This document shows positions 1-5,876 of a DNA stretch of 7,959 bases, in pieces. The DNA comes from Halovenus sp. GTDB lineage: Archaea > Halobacteriota > Halobacteria > Halobacteriales > Haloarculaceae. Under the pieces are notes generated by a model. The model ran no database searches. It worked only from the letters and a program-made list of their open reading frames with translations, and was not told the DNA's origin. Each line of letters starts with the position of its first letter. The first letter of the stretch is position 1. Made by a program: the position numbers and the translations under genes. Location: positions 1 through 7,959 of the forward strand of contig JAQCNR010000449.1 in NCBI GenBank assembly GCA_028274925.1, read 5' to 3'.

Positions 1-1148
1 TGCGAGAGTCGGGCACAGACGTCGTCGACCTCGACGTCGCCGCAACACCCACGGTCGGGCGAGCGGTCGCTTGGGAGGACGCTGACGCCGGCGTTGCGAT
101 TACAGCGTCGCACAACCCACCAGAAGATAACGGAATCAAGCTCTGGCAACCCAGCGGGCAAGCATTCGACAGCGCACTGCAAGACGAAATTACAGAGCGC
201 ATCGAATCGGATACGACGACACTTGCCGACTGGGACAGTTTCGGAGACCACCATAGCGTCGACCATCGGCCGACACACAAGGCCGCGCTACTCGATGCTG
301 TTACACTCGACCAGCCTGTGTCGGTTATTCTGGATGCCGGCAACGGCGCAGGTGGGGTCACTGCCGAAGCGCTCGACGAACTCGGCTGTCACGTCGAGAC
401 GCTGAACGCCCAGCCCGACGGCTCTTTTCCCGGCAGACCGAGCGAACCGACACCCGAGAACTGTGAGTCGCTGTCAGAACTCGTTGGCGCGTCCGACGCC
501 GATCTGGGAATTGCCCACGACGGCGACGCCGACCGAATGCGCGCCGTGACGGCGGACGGTGACTTTCTCTCTGGTGATGTCCTGCTCGCGCTGTTTGGCC
601 GCGACGCCGCCTCGGAGGGTGAGGCTGTGGCCGTGCCAGTCGATACCAGTCTGGCTGTCGAGGACCATCTCGCCGCGGCGGGTATCGAGACGCGCCGGAC
701 ACCGGTCGGCGATGTCTACGTGGCGGAGGCGGCCAGCGAGGCGGGCGTTGCCTTCGGCGGCGAACCCAGCGGTGCGTGGATCTGGCCGTCAGAGACGCTC
801 TGTCCTGACGGACCGCTGGCAGCGTGTCGAATCGCCGCGCTGGCGGCAGACCGACCGCTTGCAGCGCGTGCAGCAGAGGTCGAAACGTATCCTATCGAGC
901 GCGGTAGCGTCGAGGTCAGCGAGAAAGCGGCGGTGATGGACGCGGTTAGCGAACTCGTTTCCGAGCGATTCGAGTCCGTCTCGACGCTCGATGGCGTTCG
1001 CGTTGACCTCGAGGGTGGCTGGTTCCTGCTTCGAGCCAGCGGGACGCAGTCACTTATTCGAATGACTGCCGAGGCGCGCACTGAGGCCCGAACGGCCGAG
1101 ATTTCGGAGTTGGCGATGGAGTTGCTCGCCGAGGCCCGCGAGCGCTAA
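1..1148 (+). CDS. glmM: Phosphohexomutase, archaeal GlmM/phosphomannomutase type (5' end missing)
   Basis: This is the C-terminal 381 residues of an alpha-D-phosphohexomutase; the first complete codon is at base 3. The enzyme moves phosphate between the 6 and 1 positions of a hexose or hexosamine phosphate, feeding sugar-nucleotide synthesis in the cytoplasm. All signature loops are visible in family order: the phosphoserine loop TASHNP (Ser codon 108-110), the metal-binding loop DGDADR (519-536), the sugar-specificity loop GGEPSG followed by AWIWP (756-773 onward), and the phosphate-binding loop RASGTQ (1032-1049). The last loop more often reads SGTEP, so the Gln and following Ser are mild deviations. 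The phosphoserine usually lies near residue 100, so about 60-70 residues are missing to the left. The GGEPSG loop favours phosphoglucosamine mutase, but substrate cannot be settled from sequence and phosphomannomutase/phosphoglucomutase is possible. The ATG at 318 lies after the active-site serine and is not the start. Confidence 0.93.
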   Translation, partial: RESGTDVVDLDVAATPTVGRAVAWEDADAGVAITASHNPPEDNGIKLWQPSGQAFDSALQDEITERIESDTTTLADWDSFGDHHSVDHRPTHKAALLDAVTLDQPVSVILDAGNGAGGVTAEALDELGCHVETLNAQPDGSFPGRPSEPTPENCESLSELVGASDADLGIAHDGDADRMRAVTADGDFLSGDVLLALFGRDAASEGEAVAVPVDTSLAVEDHLAAAGIETRRTPVGDVYVAEAASEAGVAFGGEPSGAWIWPSETLCPDGPLAACRIAALAADRPLAARAAEVETYPIERGSVEVSEKAAVMDAVSELVSERFESVSTLDGVRVDLEGGWFLLRASGTQSLIRMTAEARTEARTAEISELAMELLAEARER

Positions 1149-1255
1149 TCTGCACAGGTGAGCCGGAAGGAAGATGTTGGCAGTTGGGCCTGCAACGGCT
1201 ACACGTCGGTAGTGTGCTGGTATAGGAAAGGAACTACGTGGAGGGCGGCCCGAGA

Positions 1256-1414
1256 TTACCCCCGTCGCGTGGACCGGGCCTGGCGCACATCGGCACCGTC
1301 CCGGATTTTGTCTTCACACTGTGGACACACACGCGGCTTGTCGATCCCGTTCGGTGTGAATACTCGTGCGTAATCCGCCGTCACAAACGCACCGCAGTTC
1401 TGACATTCCGGCAT
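1256..1414 (-). CDS. 52-aa zinc-ribbon protein (CxxC...CxxC)
   Basis: A very small acidic-to-neutral protein starting MPECQNCG, with two CxxC knuckles at residues 4-7 and 30-33 separated by 22 residues. This is the spacing of a compact zinc ribbon or treble-clef finger. Small one-domain proteins beginning like this (MPxCxNCG...VTxxFARVF) are common in haloarchaea, usually as domain-of-unknown-function families. The start at 1414 is chosen because the Cys knuckle follows at once and a TATA-like ATTATT lies 29 bp upstream, giving a leaderless transcript; a longer reading to 1639 would overlap the preceding gene and has no haloarchaeal protein character. It follows the 192-aa gene by 58 bp on the same strand. 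Function is unknown; such proteins may act in protein-nucleic acid or protein-protein contacts, but nothing here says which. Confidence 0.85.
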   Translation of the reverse strand: MPECQNCGAFVTADYARVFTPNGIDKPRVCPQCEDKIRDGADVRQARSTRRG

Positions 1415-1440
1415 ACAGAGTATCAGTATGGCCGCGTCGT

Positions 1441-1446
1441 AATAAT
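1441..1446 (-). promoter_or_regulatory. TATA-like element for the 52-aa zinc-ribbon gene
   Basis: Read on the minus strand this is ATTATT, centred about 29 bp before the ATG at 1414. That distance suits a haloarchaeal leaderless promoter in which transcription begins at or next to the start codon. It is an AT-rich island within GC-rich sequence. No clear purine-rich BRE precedes it, so the call rests on spacing and composition. Confidence 0.5.
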
Positions 1447-1447
1447 G

Positions 1448-1464
1448 GTTGGTGCTCAGCCAAC
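1448..1464 (-). terminator. Inverted repeat after the 192-aa gene, possible terminator
   Basis: GTTGG and CCAAC form a 5-bp stem, six with a wobble pair in plus-strand orientation, around a 7-base loop. It starts 9 bases past the stop codon of the 192-aa gene, and on the minus strand it is followed by CATTATT. It could end the upstream transcript just before the promoter of the zinc-ribbon gene, or be a chance repeat, because the T run is short. Confidence 0.35.
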
Positions 1465-1472
1465 TTGTGTCC

Positions 1473-2051
1473 TTACAGCGAGGACGAGACACTGCCGGAT
1501 TCGTCGAGTTCGATAACCCCGTCGAACAACTCTTTGAAGTTTTCTCGAACATCTTCGTCGTGGACGCTACGGGCGAGGTGGAACAGTCCAACCGCGTCGT
1601 ACTCATCCAACAGGTCGAGGATTTCCGCAACGGCCTCACGGGCCTGCTCTTCGTCGGCGTAGTAGACCATCTCGGTAATCGAATCGAGACTCACGCGAAG
1701 TTTGCCTTCGTGGGTATCGAGAAACTCGCGGGTCTCTGCGATGATTGCGTCGAGGTCCTCTGGCGTGGTGACGTACTTGACGTGGTCGCTCTGGCGGCGA
1801 GTGTACCCCCGCTCGACCGAGAGCGTGTCGAGAATTGTTGCACTGTCCTCGTCAACCTCGTAGTGTTCGAGTTTCTGTTCGACTTCGCGTGCGGTCGTCC
1901 GTGTCGAGATGACGAGCAGGTGGTCGGTGTCTGTCTTGAGAAACTGCGTGTCGATGCGGTCGGTTTCGCCGATGCTCGGGTGCAAGAGCAACAACCCAGT
2001 GCCGGCAGGAATCGTCTCGGGCGTGTTCTCGATCGCCAGCGTGTACTCCAT
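1473..2051 (-). CDS. RecA/KaiC-like protein with degenerate P-loop, haloarchaeal DUF type
   Basis: A 192-aa acidic protein that looks like a single RecA/KaiC-type fold without ATPase equipment. Residues 14-30 (IPAGTGLLLLHPSIGETD) line up with the KaiC-style lead-in and Walker A loop, but the glycines are partly gone and the expected GKT is GET, with Glu29 in the Lys place. Residues 118-128 (LRVSLDSITEM) match a Walker B strand of the hhhhDSIT kind, keeping Asp123. The region around 93-110 (YVTTPEDLDAII) resembles the segment in haloarchaeal KaiC-related signalling proteins. I recognise the protein as a conserved haloarchaeal domain-of-unknown-function family, possibly that catalogued as DUF7090, but I could not check the name. 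Its start at 2051 has a TATA-like CTTAAG 29 bp upstream. It lies 41 bp downstream of the 669-aa gene on the same strand. A regulatory or scaffold role is inference. Confidence 0.85.
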   Translation of the reverse strand: MEYTLAIENTPETIPAGTGLLLLHPSIGETDRIDTQFLKTDTDHLLVISTRTTAREVEQKLEHYEVDEDSATILDTLSVERGYTRRQSDHVKYVTTPEDLDAIIAETREFLDTHEGKLRVSLDSITEMVYYADEEQAREAVAEILDLLDEYDAVGLFHLARSVHDEDVRENFKELFDGVIELDESGSVSSSL

Positions 2052-2077
2052 GTACCAGTACTCGGGAATGGTAGCGT

Positions 2078-2083
2078 CTTAAG
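2078..2083 (-). promoter_or_regulatory. TATA-like element for the 192-aa gene
   Basis: CTTAAG, preceded on the minus strand by CGCAAA, is centred about 29 bp before the ATG at 2051. This is consistent with a leaderless promoter in the 41-bp gap after the 669-aa gene. The sequence departs from the TTTATA-type consensus, so strength is uncertain and co-transcription from upstream remains possible. Confidence 0.45.
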
Positions 2084-2092
2084 TTTGCGGGC

Positions 2093-4102
2093 TCACTCCC
2101 GCGTCGGGACAGTGCCTGCCAGTCCCGCCGCGTCTAGTCGGCGGGCAAGCGCCGTCGGACCGATGATGGAGACGCCCGACTGCTCGGCCGCTGACTCCGC
2201 CGACGGCGTCGTCGACGCCGTCGTAACGACAACTGCCTCGTCAGTTCGTGAGCTGTTCTGCATCGCCGCCTCACACTGGTCGAGAACCGTCCTGTCGACT
2301 GGGCCGGCCGCAGACTCGACAACCCACAACAACGCCCGGTCGTTGCCCTCCTCGGCCATCGCCACGACGTCGTAGACAGCGTCACCAGCCCCGTCGACAA
2401 CGGAGGTTGTCCAGCCATCTGCGTCCCAGAGGCGTGCGACGAGCTCCCGGAGTGTCTCTCCATCCAGCGCTTCGAGACGGTCTTGAAGCTCCTCAGCCGA
2501 GAGGTCGGCGGACCCTGTGTCGGTGTCAGCGTCTGTGTCAGATGGAACTTTAGCGTCGTCGGTAGTGTCTGTCGACGCCCGCTTCTGTGCCTGAATCTGG
2601 TCCAGAACGGATGTTGACTCTGAACTCGACGACTCGAACTGTGGCGACTCGTCTGTTTCCGCCGAAAAGTCGTCGCGCTGTGCTGCTGTCGACCTGGAAT
2701 CGTGAAACGAGAGCCCCTCAATTCCGCCCTCGACGGGGTTCTCGTCGGGTAGTTCGTCGCCCGTGTCCTCACTCGGCTCGAAGGCAATCGGGTCGTCGGG
2801 AACAGCGTCTGTCGGACGGGTGCCATCGAGACGGTCTTCGGCCGCCGTACTCGCAGTTTCAACCTCCGACAAGCGGTCAGGGCGGATCTCTGTGGCGAGA
2901 TTGTGGGCGTGCTCGAACTGTTCGGCCGCTCGCTCGTAGACCTGTGTCGCCTGTGTTTGTCTGTCCTGTACGGCGAGTTTGTCGCCCGACCGGAGCCACT
3001 CGACCCCCGCCTCGTAATGGTCGCCGATGGCGTCGTCGGCAATATCGGTTGTTTGCTCGCGAATAAGGTCGTGGTCGGCAACGAATCCATCCTCGGTCTT
3101 CCCCCAGTCGAGGCCGAGCAAGTCGCGGTACAGGTCCAGTGCGCGCTCCCACTCACCAGCGGCGTCCTCTGGGTCGGCAAGAGCGAGCGCACGTCTTCGG
3201 GCGGTGTCGGCGTTGACCAGCGGCCCGACCCTGAGCAGTTCGCGTTCGGCAGCCCCGGACCGAAGCCGACTCCAGAGCGTCTCTGCGGCTGGCGTCGGCC
3301 CCTCGATATCGAGGGCCGTCTGGTAGTGGGTGATTGCGTGGTCGTATGCCGTCGCGGCTGCCTCGTACTCGCTGGCCTGCCACGCCTCGTGAGCGCGAGC
3401 GTGGGCGCGGGCGGCGTCACTGGCGACCAGTTGCCGTTCGAGTTCAGTGAGCCAAGCGCGTAACTCCGCCGCGCGGTCTGCAATCTGTGCGTGGGCGGCG
3501 GGACCGACTTCCTGAATTCGGGTTGTTGCAGTCTCGATAGTTCCTCGTAGGCCGTCGACGCCCTCACGAGCGCTCTCGAACTCCCCGTCACTGAGTCGGT
3601 CTCCTGCGCTGCCCAGCGCCGCCTCGACATCGTCGAGTAACCGAGCAGCGTTGGCCCACACCTGCGCTGTGTCCTCGATATACGCCGCAACCGTCGTCGG
3701 GTCGTCCGAACACGGGAACGACCATCGCTCGCCGTCGAGCGTCTCGATAGTGAGTGTGCTCGTCCGGAGACCGCTCTCGGCGGTTGTTTCGACAATATCA
3801 GTAAGGTCGAGCGAGAGCGACTCGTCGCCGCCCGCCTGTCCGACGACAAAGAGGACACGGAGGTCAGTCACGAGCGCAAAGGCCTGAAAATCGCCATCCG
3901 GTTTGAGTGTTCGCTGGCTCGCACCCTCGATGCTGAGACCAGATTTCTTGTTCTGGAGGACGTAGGCCGGTTGTTCGTCCGGTCCGAGGTACGCTTCGAG
4001 TGGCTGGCCGTCGAGATACGCCCCGCCGAACAGCCCGTCGGCTTCTGTCGCGTGCAACACGTCGTGGTCATCTCCATCGGTCAGGTCGATTATCGTACCC
4101 AT
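2093..4102 (-). CDS. 669-aa PH-like / helical-repeat / Mrr-like pseudo-nuclease protein
   Basis: A large, strongly acidic cytoplasmic protein with four visible parts. Residues about 30-150 alternate short beta strands (AFALVTDLRVLFVVG, SLSLDLTDIVE, LTIETLDGERWSF) and end in a helix, as in bacterial PH-like domains. Residues 150-425 are helical, with TPR-like stretches such as 233-267 (HARAHEAWQASEYEAAATAY...), 312-331 and 383-405. Residues 425-530 are a low-complexity Asp/Glu/Ser/Thr linker. Residues 533-655 resemble an Mrr-type restriction-endonuclease fold: a helix (ELQDRLEALDGETLRELVARLW), GW, then YDVVAMA with Asp578, then LLWVVES, then EAVVVTTAS and a final helix. The usual second motif, [E/Q]xK, reads VES at 595-597 and lacks the Lys, so catalysis is doubtful. 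The start at 4102 is the first ATG that avoids overlap with genes to the right, and a TATTTA box lies 37 bp upstream. Function is unknown; sensing plus DNA binding is a guess. Confidence 0.88.
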   Translation of the reverse strand: MGTIIDLTDGDDHDVLHATEADGLFGGAYLDGQPLEAYLGPDEQPAYVLQNKKSGLSIEGASQRTLKPDGDFQAFALVTDLRVLFVVGQAGGDESLSLDLTDIVETTAESGLRTSTLTIETLDGERWSFPCSDDPTTVAAYIEDTAQVWANAARLLDDVEAALGSAGDRLSDGEFESAREGVDGLRGTIETATTRIQEVGPAAHAQIADRAAELRAWLTELERQLVASDAARAHARAHEAWQASEYEAAATAYDHAITHYQTALDIEGPTPAAETLWSRLRSGAAERELLRVGPLVNADTARRRALALADPEDAAGEWERALDLYRDLLGLDWGKTEDGFVADHDLIREQTTDIADDAIGDHYEAGVEWLRSGDKLAVQDRQTQATQVYERAAEQFEHAHNLATEIRPDRLSEVETASTAAEDRLDGTRPTDAVPDDPIAFEPSEDTGDELPDENPVEGGIEGLSFHDSRSTAAQRDDFSAETDESPQFESSSSESTSVLDQIQAQKRASTDTTDDAKVPSDTDADTDTGSADLSAEELQDRLEALDGETLRELVARLWDADGWTTSVVDGAGDAVYDVVAMAEEGNDRALLWVVESAAGPVDRTVLDQCEAAMQNSSRTDEAVVVTTASTTPSAESAAEQSGVSIIGPTALARRLDAAGLAGTVPTRE

Positions 4103-4136
4103 ACCCGGTTTTACTACCCTTCTCCGCGGGGCACAG

Positions 4137-4142
4137 TAAATA
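4137..4142 (-). promoter_or_regulatory. TATA box for the 669-aa gene
   Basis: On the minus strand this reads TATTTA, preceded by CGAAG. It is centred about 37 bp before the ATG at 4102, which predicts a start of transcription some 10 bases before the ATG. It lies in the 100-bp divergent intergenic region shared with the membrane-protein gene at 4203. Confidence 0.55.
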
Positions 4143-4202
4143 CTTCGACAACGGGTGGGCAAAGTCGACACCCTCTTTGGACCGGCCCGGATACTGACAA
4201 GT

Positions 4203-4373
4203 ATGACAGACACCGTGACCCCACAGCGCGAATACGGCAGCAAGGGTGGGATGGGTATCATCGGCTGGACGATTGCGATTCTGATTGGTCTGCTGTTCCT
4301 GCCTATTCTCCCTTTTGCCGTGCTCGTCATCGGTGTACTGCGGCTGTTCGGTGCAGGCCAGCGACCGGAGTGA
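4203..4373 (+). CDS. 56-aa small membrane protein
   Basis: A short protein with a charged N-terminus (residues 1-14, including QREYGSK) followed by one long hydrophobic stretch at 17-49 (GMGIIGWTIAILIGLLFLPI onward). The stretch is broken by prolines at 34 and 37, so it may be one kinked helix or a tight hairpin. The tail, RLFGAGQRPE, is short and positively charged near the membrane. Small proteins with an LPILPF-type core occur widely in haloarchaea as families of unknown function. The ATG at 4203 is preferred over an in-frame ATG at 4155 because the extra residues look non-native and the hydrophobic core directly follows. A T tract closes the gene. It diverges from the 669-aa gene with 100 bp between the starts, which allows shared regulation. 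Its role is not known. Confidence 0.8.
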   Translation: MTDTVTPQREYGSKGGMGIIGWTIAILIGLLFLPILPFAVLVIGVLRLFGAGQRPE

Positions 4374-4381
4374 GCCGCGGG

Positions 4382-4386
4382 TTTTT
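4382..4386 (+). terminator. T-tract terminator after the membrane-protein gene
   Basis: Five consecutive T residues follow a GC-rich GAGCCGCGGG stretch and start 8 bases past the TGA at 4371-4373. Archaeal RNA polymerase terminates at T tracts without needing a hairpin, so this is a plausible end for the 56-aa transcript. The tract is short. Confidence 0.45.
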
Positions 4387-4425
4387 CTGCGAAGGGCGGA
4401 CCAGAGCGTCTATGCGTACGTTGAC

Positions 4426-4430
4426 GGAGG
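4426..4430 (+). promoter_or_regulatory. Shine-Dalgarno GGAGG deciding a GTG start
   Basis: GGAGG lies six bases before the GTG at 4437, the ideal distance for pairing with the 16S rRNA 3' end. Most single haloarchaeal genes are leaderless, so this site is the main support for the 170-aa ORF and its GTG start. An in-frame stop at 4422-4424 excludes an earlier start. Confidence 0.6.
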
Positions 4431-4436
4431 ACAGCC

Positions 4437-4949
4437 GTGAGTGACCGCGTCGTGCTCGCTCGTCGCCGACCTGACGCCCAATTCGCGCTCTTCCGGTCGC
4501 AGTGGGCCGACACCAACCGCCTCGTCTGGGCCGCTACGACTGGCCACTGCGTGGTGACCGCGAGCCAAGATGGCCCAGCGTGGCGCCAGTGTGGACGGAA
4601 ACGCTGGCGGAAACTCGTCGATGAGCTCTCGTATCTGACGCTCGACCTCTGTCTCAGATGTGTTGGCTCGACGACGACGGCATACCTCCCGGTCTGGGCT
4701 GGCATTCCAGCCCGCGGGAGGGAGCAAACACCAGCGAACTGTGGCACGCTAGTTCGGGTGAACTCGGTGGTGGAATACGAACGACTCCGGCGACAGCTCC
4801 GCCAGCATAAAGCGCAGCTTGGGGTGGCGATAGAGCGCGGAACCGTCGATATGGAGAGGGCACAGAAACAGCTTCTGGAGGTGTGTCACCCACGAGAGCG
4901 ACACCTCTCTGCGGGGGCACGCCGTCTCCTCGGCACGTCAGGCGAGTGA
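4437..4949 (+). CDS. Unrecognised 170-aa basic, Cys- and Trp-containing protein
   Basis: I do not recognise this protein. It starts at a GTG preceded by a well-placed GGAGG. Residues 1-105 are rich in Arg and Trp and contain cysteines at 38, 52, 72, 75 and 102; C72-x-x-C75 with C102 could bind a metal, but the spacing matches no family I know. Residues 108-148 form a likely amphipathic helix or coiled coil (EYERLRRQLRQHKAQL..., then DMERAQKQLLEV). The protein is basic, unlike most haloarchaeal proteins, which may mean nucleic-acid contact, a recent arrival, or a doubtful ORF. Codon use is mostly G/C-ending but includes rarer codons (AGA, AGG, CTA, ATA) in the middle. It ends 47 bp before nucS on the same strand. 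A minus-strand reading of 4410-4727 competes in the first half, so the prediction is moderate. Function unknown. Confidence 0.55.
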   Translation: MSDRVVLARRRPDAQFALFRSQWADTNRLVWAATTGHCVVTASQDGPAWRQCGRKRWRKLVDELSYLTLDLCLRCVGSTTTAYLPVWAGIPARGREQTPANCGTLVRVNSVVEYERLRRQLRQHKAQLGVAIERGTVDMERAQKQLLEVCHPRERHLSAGARRLLGTSGE

Positions 4950-4968
4950 GCGGTGGAACCGCCAGCCA

Positions 4969-4974
4969 CATACT
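4969..4974 (+). promoter_or_regulatory. TATA-like element for nucS
   Basis: CATACT-like sequence (CACATACTG) centred about 26 bp before the GTG at 4997, matching leaderless spacing. It is weak in sequence and the gap to the previous gene is only 47 bp, so read-through from upstream is also possible. Confidence 0.35.
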
Positions 4975-4996
4975 GACCCCGCCCCGAAGACGTACT

Positions 4997-5728
4997 GTGA
5001 CCGAGCAGAGATTACAGGCCCGCACTGCGCCGACGACCGAGACGGCGCTAGAGGTGCTCGAAGCCGGCATCGACGCCGAGCGCCTCACGACGATTTTCGG
5101 CCGCTGTCGCGTCGAGTACGACGGGCGGGCAGCGAGTTCGCTGGACTGGGGCCACCGACTCGTCGTGCTCAAACCCGACGGGACGATACTGGTCCACACC
5201 GACAGCGGACAGAAGCCAGTGAACTGGCAACCGCCGGGCTGTACGCACGACGGCCATCTGGTCGACGGCCAACTGCACGTCCGGAGCGTCCGCTCGACCC
5301 CAGATGAAGAATTACTAGTGGTGTTCGAGCAGGTCGACCAGATAAGTACCTACGACGGCACTGGCGAGAGTGACGTGGTCGTCACGGGCACAGAGGCCGA
5401 CCTTCGAGACCGGATTCTCGACGACCCGGACCTTGTCGAACCGGGATTCGAGCCACGGGCAACCGAACGTGACACGTCGGCAGGCGCAGTAGACATCTAC
5501 GGAACTGACAGCGACGACAGCGCCGTCGCAGTCGAACTGAAGCGCCGGCGCGTCGGCCCCGACGCCGTCAGCCAACTCAACCGCTACGTTGAAGCGCTCG
5601 GCTCTGAACTGCACGCCGAGCGCACTATCAGAGGAATTCTCGTCGCGCCGTCAGTGACCGACAGAGCACAGGAGTTGCTCGACCGGCGCGGTCTGGAATT
5701 CGTCTCGCTGTCGCCAGACCCGGAGTGA
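4997..5728 (+). CDS. nucS: Endonuclease NucS / EndoMS (mismatch-specific endonuclease)
   Basis: A 243-aa NucS/EndoMS. The family dimer binds mismatched DNA (or branched/flap DNA) and cuts both strands near the mismatch, acting in a non-MutS mismatch repair route with PCNA. The N-terminal DNA-binding and dimerisation part shows the family run IFGRCRVEYDGRA (33-45), LKPDGTILVHT (58-68) and PVNWQPPG (74-81). The C-terminal RecB-like nuclease part is complete: AGAVDIYG with Asp166, AVELKRR with Glu180 and Lys182, QLNRY with Gln193 and Tyr197, then the strand RGILVAPSV (212-220). These are the residues known to form the active site. The GTG at 4997 is chosen because the family begins about 30 residues before IFGRCRVEY; an upstream ATG at 4883 would overlap the preceding gene. 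The protein ends at SLSPDPE, with no evident C-terminal PCNA-interaction (PIP) box of the kind described in Thermococcales NucS. Confidence 0.96.
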   Translation: MTEQRLQARTAPTTETALEVLEAGIDAERLTTIFGRCRVEYDGRAASSLDWGHRLVVLKPDGTILVHTDSGQKPVNWQPPGCTHDGHLVDGQLHVRSVRSTPDEELLVVFEQVDQISTYDGTGESDVVVTGTEADLRDRILDDPDLVEPGFEPRATERDTSAGAVDIYGTDSDDSAVAVELKRRRVGPDAVSQLNRYVEALGSELHAERTIRGILVAPSVTDRAQELLDRRGLEFVSLSPDPE

Positions 5729-5876
5729 GGCTGTTTCGGGAGCGGTCTCTCGTTTCTCTTACGTCCCCGTGGTTCGACTCTCTGCAGAGTGGGTATTCCG
5801 GCTCTGCACCGACCTCACTCAAACGCTCTTTTCACAGTCAGGTTCTTTGATACGTGTCGGGCAGTATTGGGTAGGT
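5729..5876 (+). other. Intergenic region between nucS and the lipoprotein gene
   Basis: These 148 bp hold no ORF I can support. A pyrimidine-rich stretch at 5748-5760 (CTCGTTTCTCTT) could terminate the nucS transcript. A 10-bp palindrome, CTCTGCAGAG, lies at about 5779-5788. The promoter of the lipoprotein gene is near the right end. Confidence 0.4.
5846..5852 (+). promoter_or_regulatory. TATA-like element for the lipoprotein gene
   Basis: TTTGATA is centred 28 bp before the ATG at 5877, as expected of a leaderless haloarchaeal promoter. It is the most AT-rich segment in this gap. Confidence 0.5.

Noticed and set aside
318..1148. Independent 276-aa gene starting at ATG 318
   Set aside because: The same frame is open to the left edge and contains the TASHNP active-site loop at 102-119, so 318 is internal.
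1449..2375. Plus-strand 308-codon open frame
   Set aside because: It is antisense to the 192-aa gene and the end of the 669-aa gene and has no haloarchaeal protein character; long antisense frames are common in high-GC DNA.
2134..3858. Minus-strand 574-codon open frame
   Set aside because: Arg/Ser/Thr-rich frame-shifted shadow of the 669-aa gene; the domains lie in the other frame.
4410..4727. Minus-strand 105-codon frame
   Set aside because: Possible, but without a ribosome site or motif; the plus-strand frame has a well-placed GGAGG and continues to 4949. Base phase alone did not decide clearly.
4103..4747. Upstream extension of the 669-aa gene to an 884-aa reading
   Set aside because: The extra 215 residues are Arg/Ser-rich, unlike the acidic protein, overlap two plus-strand genes, and lie beyond the TATA box at 4137-4142.
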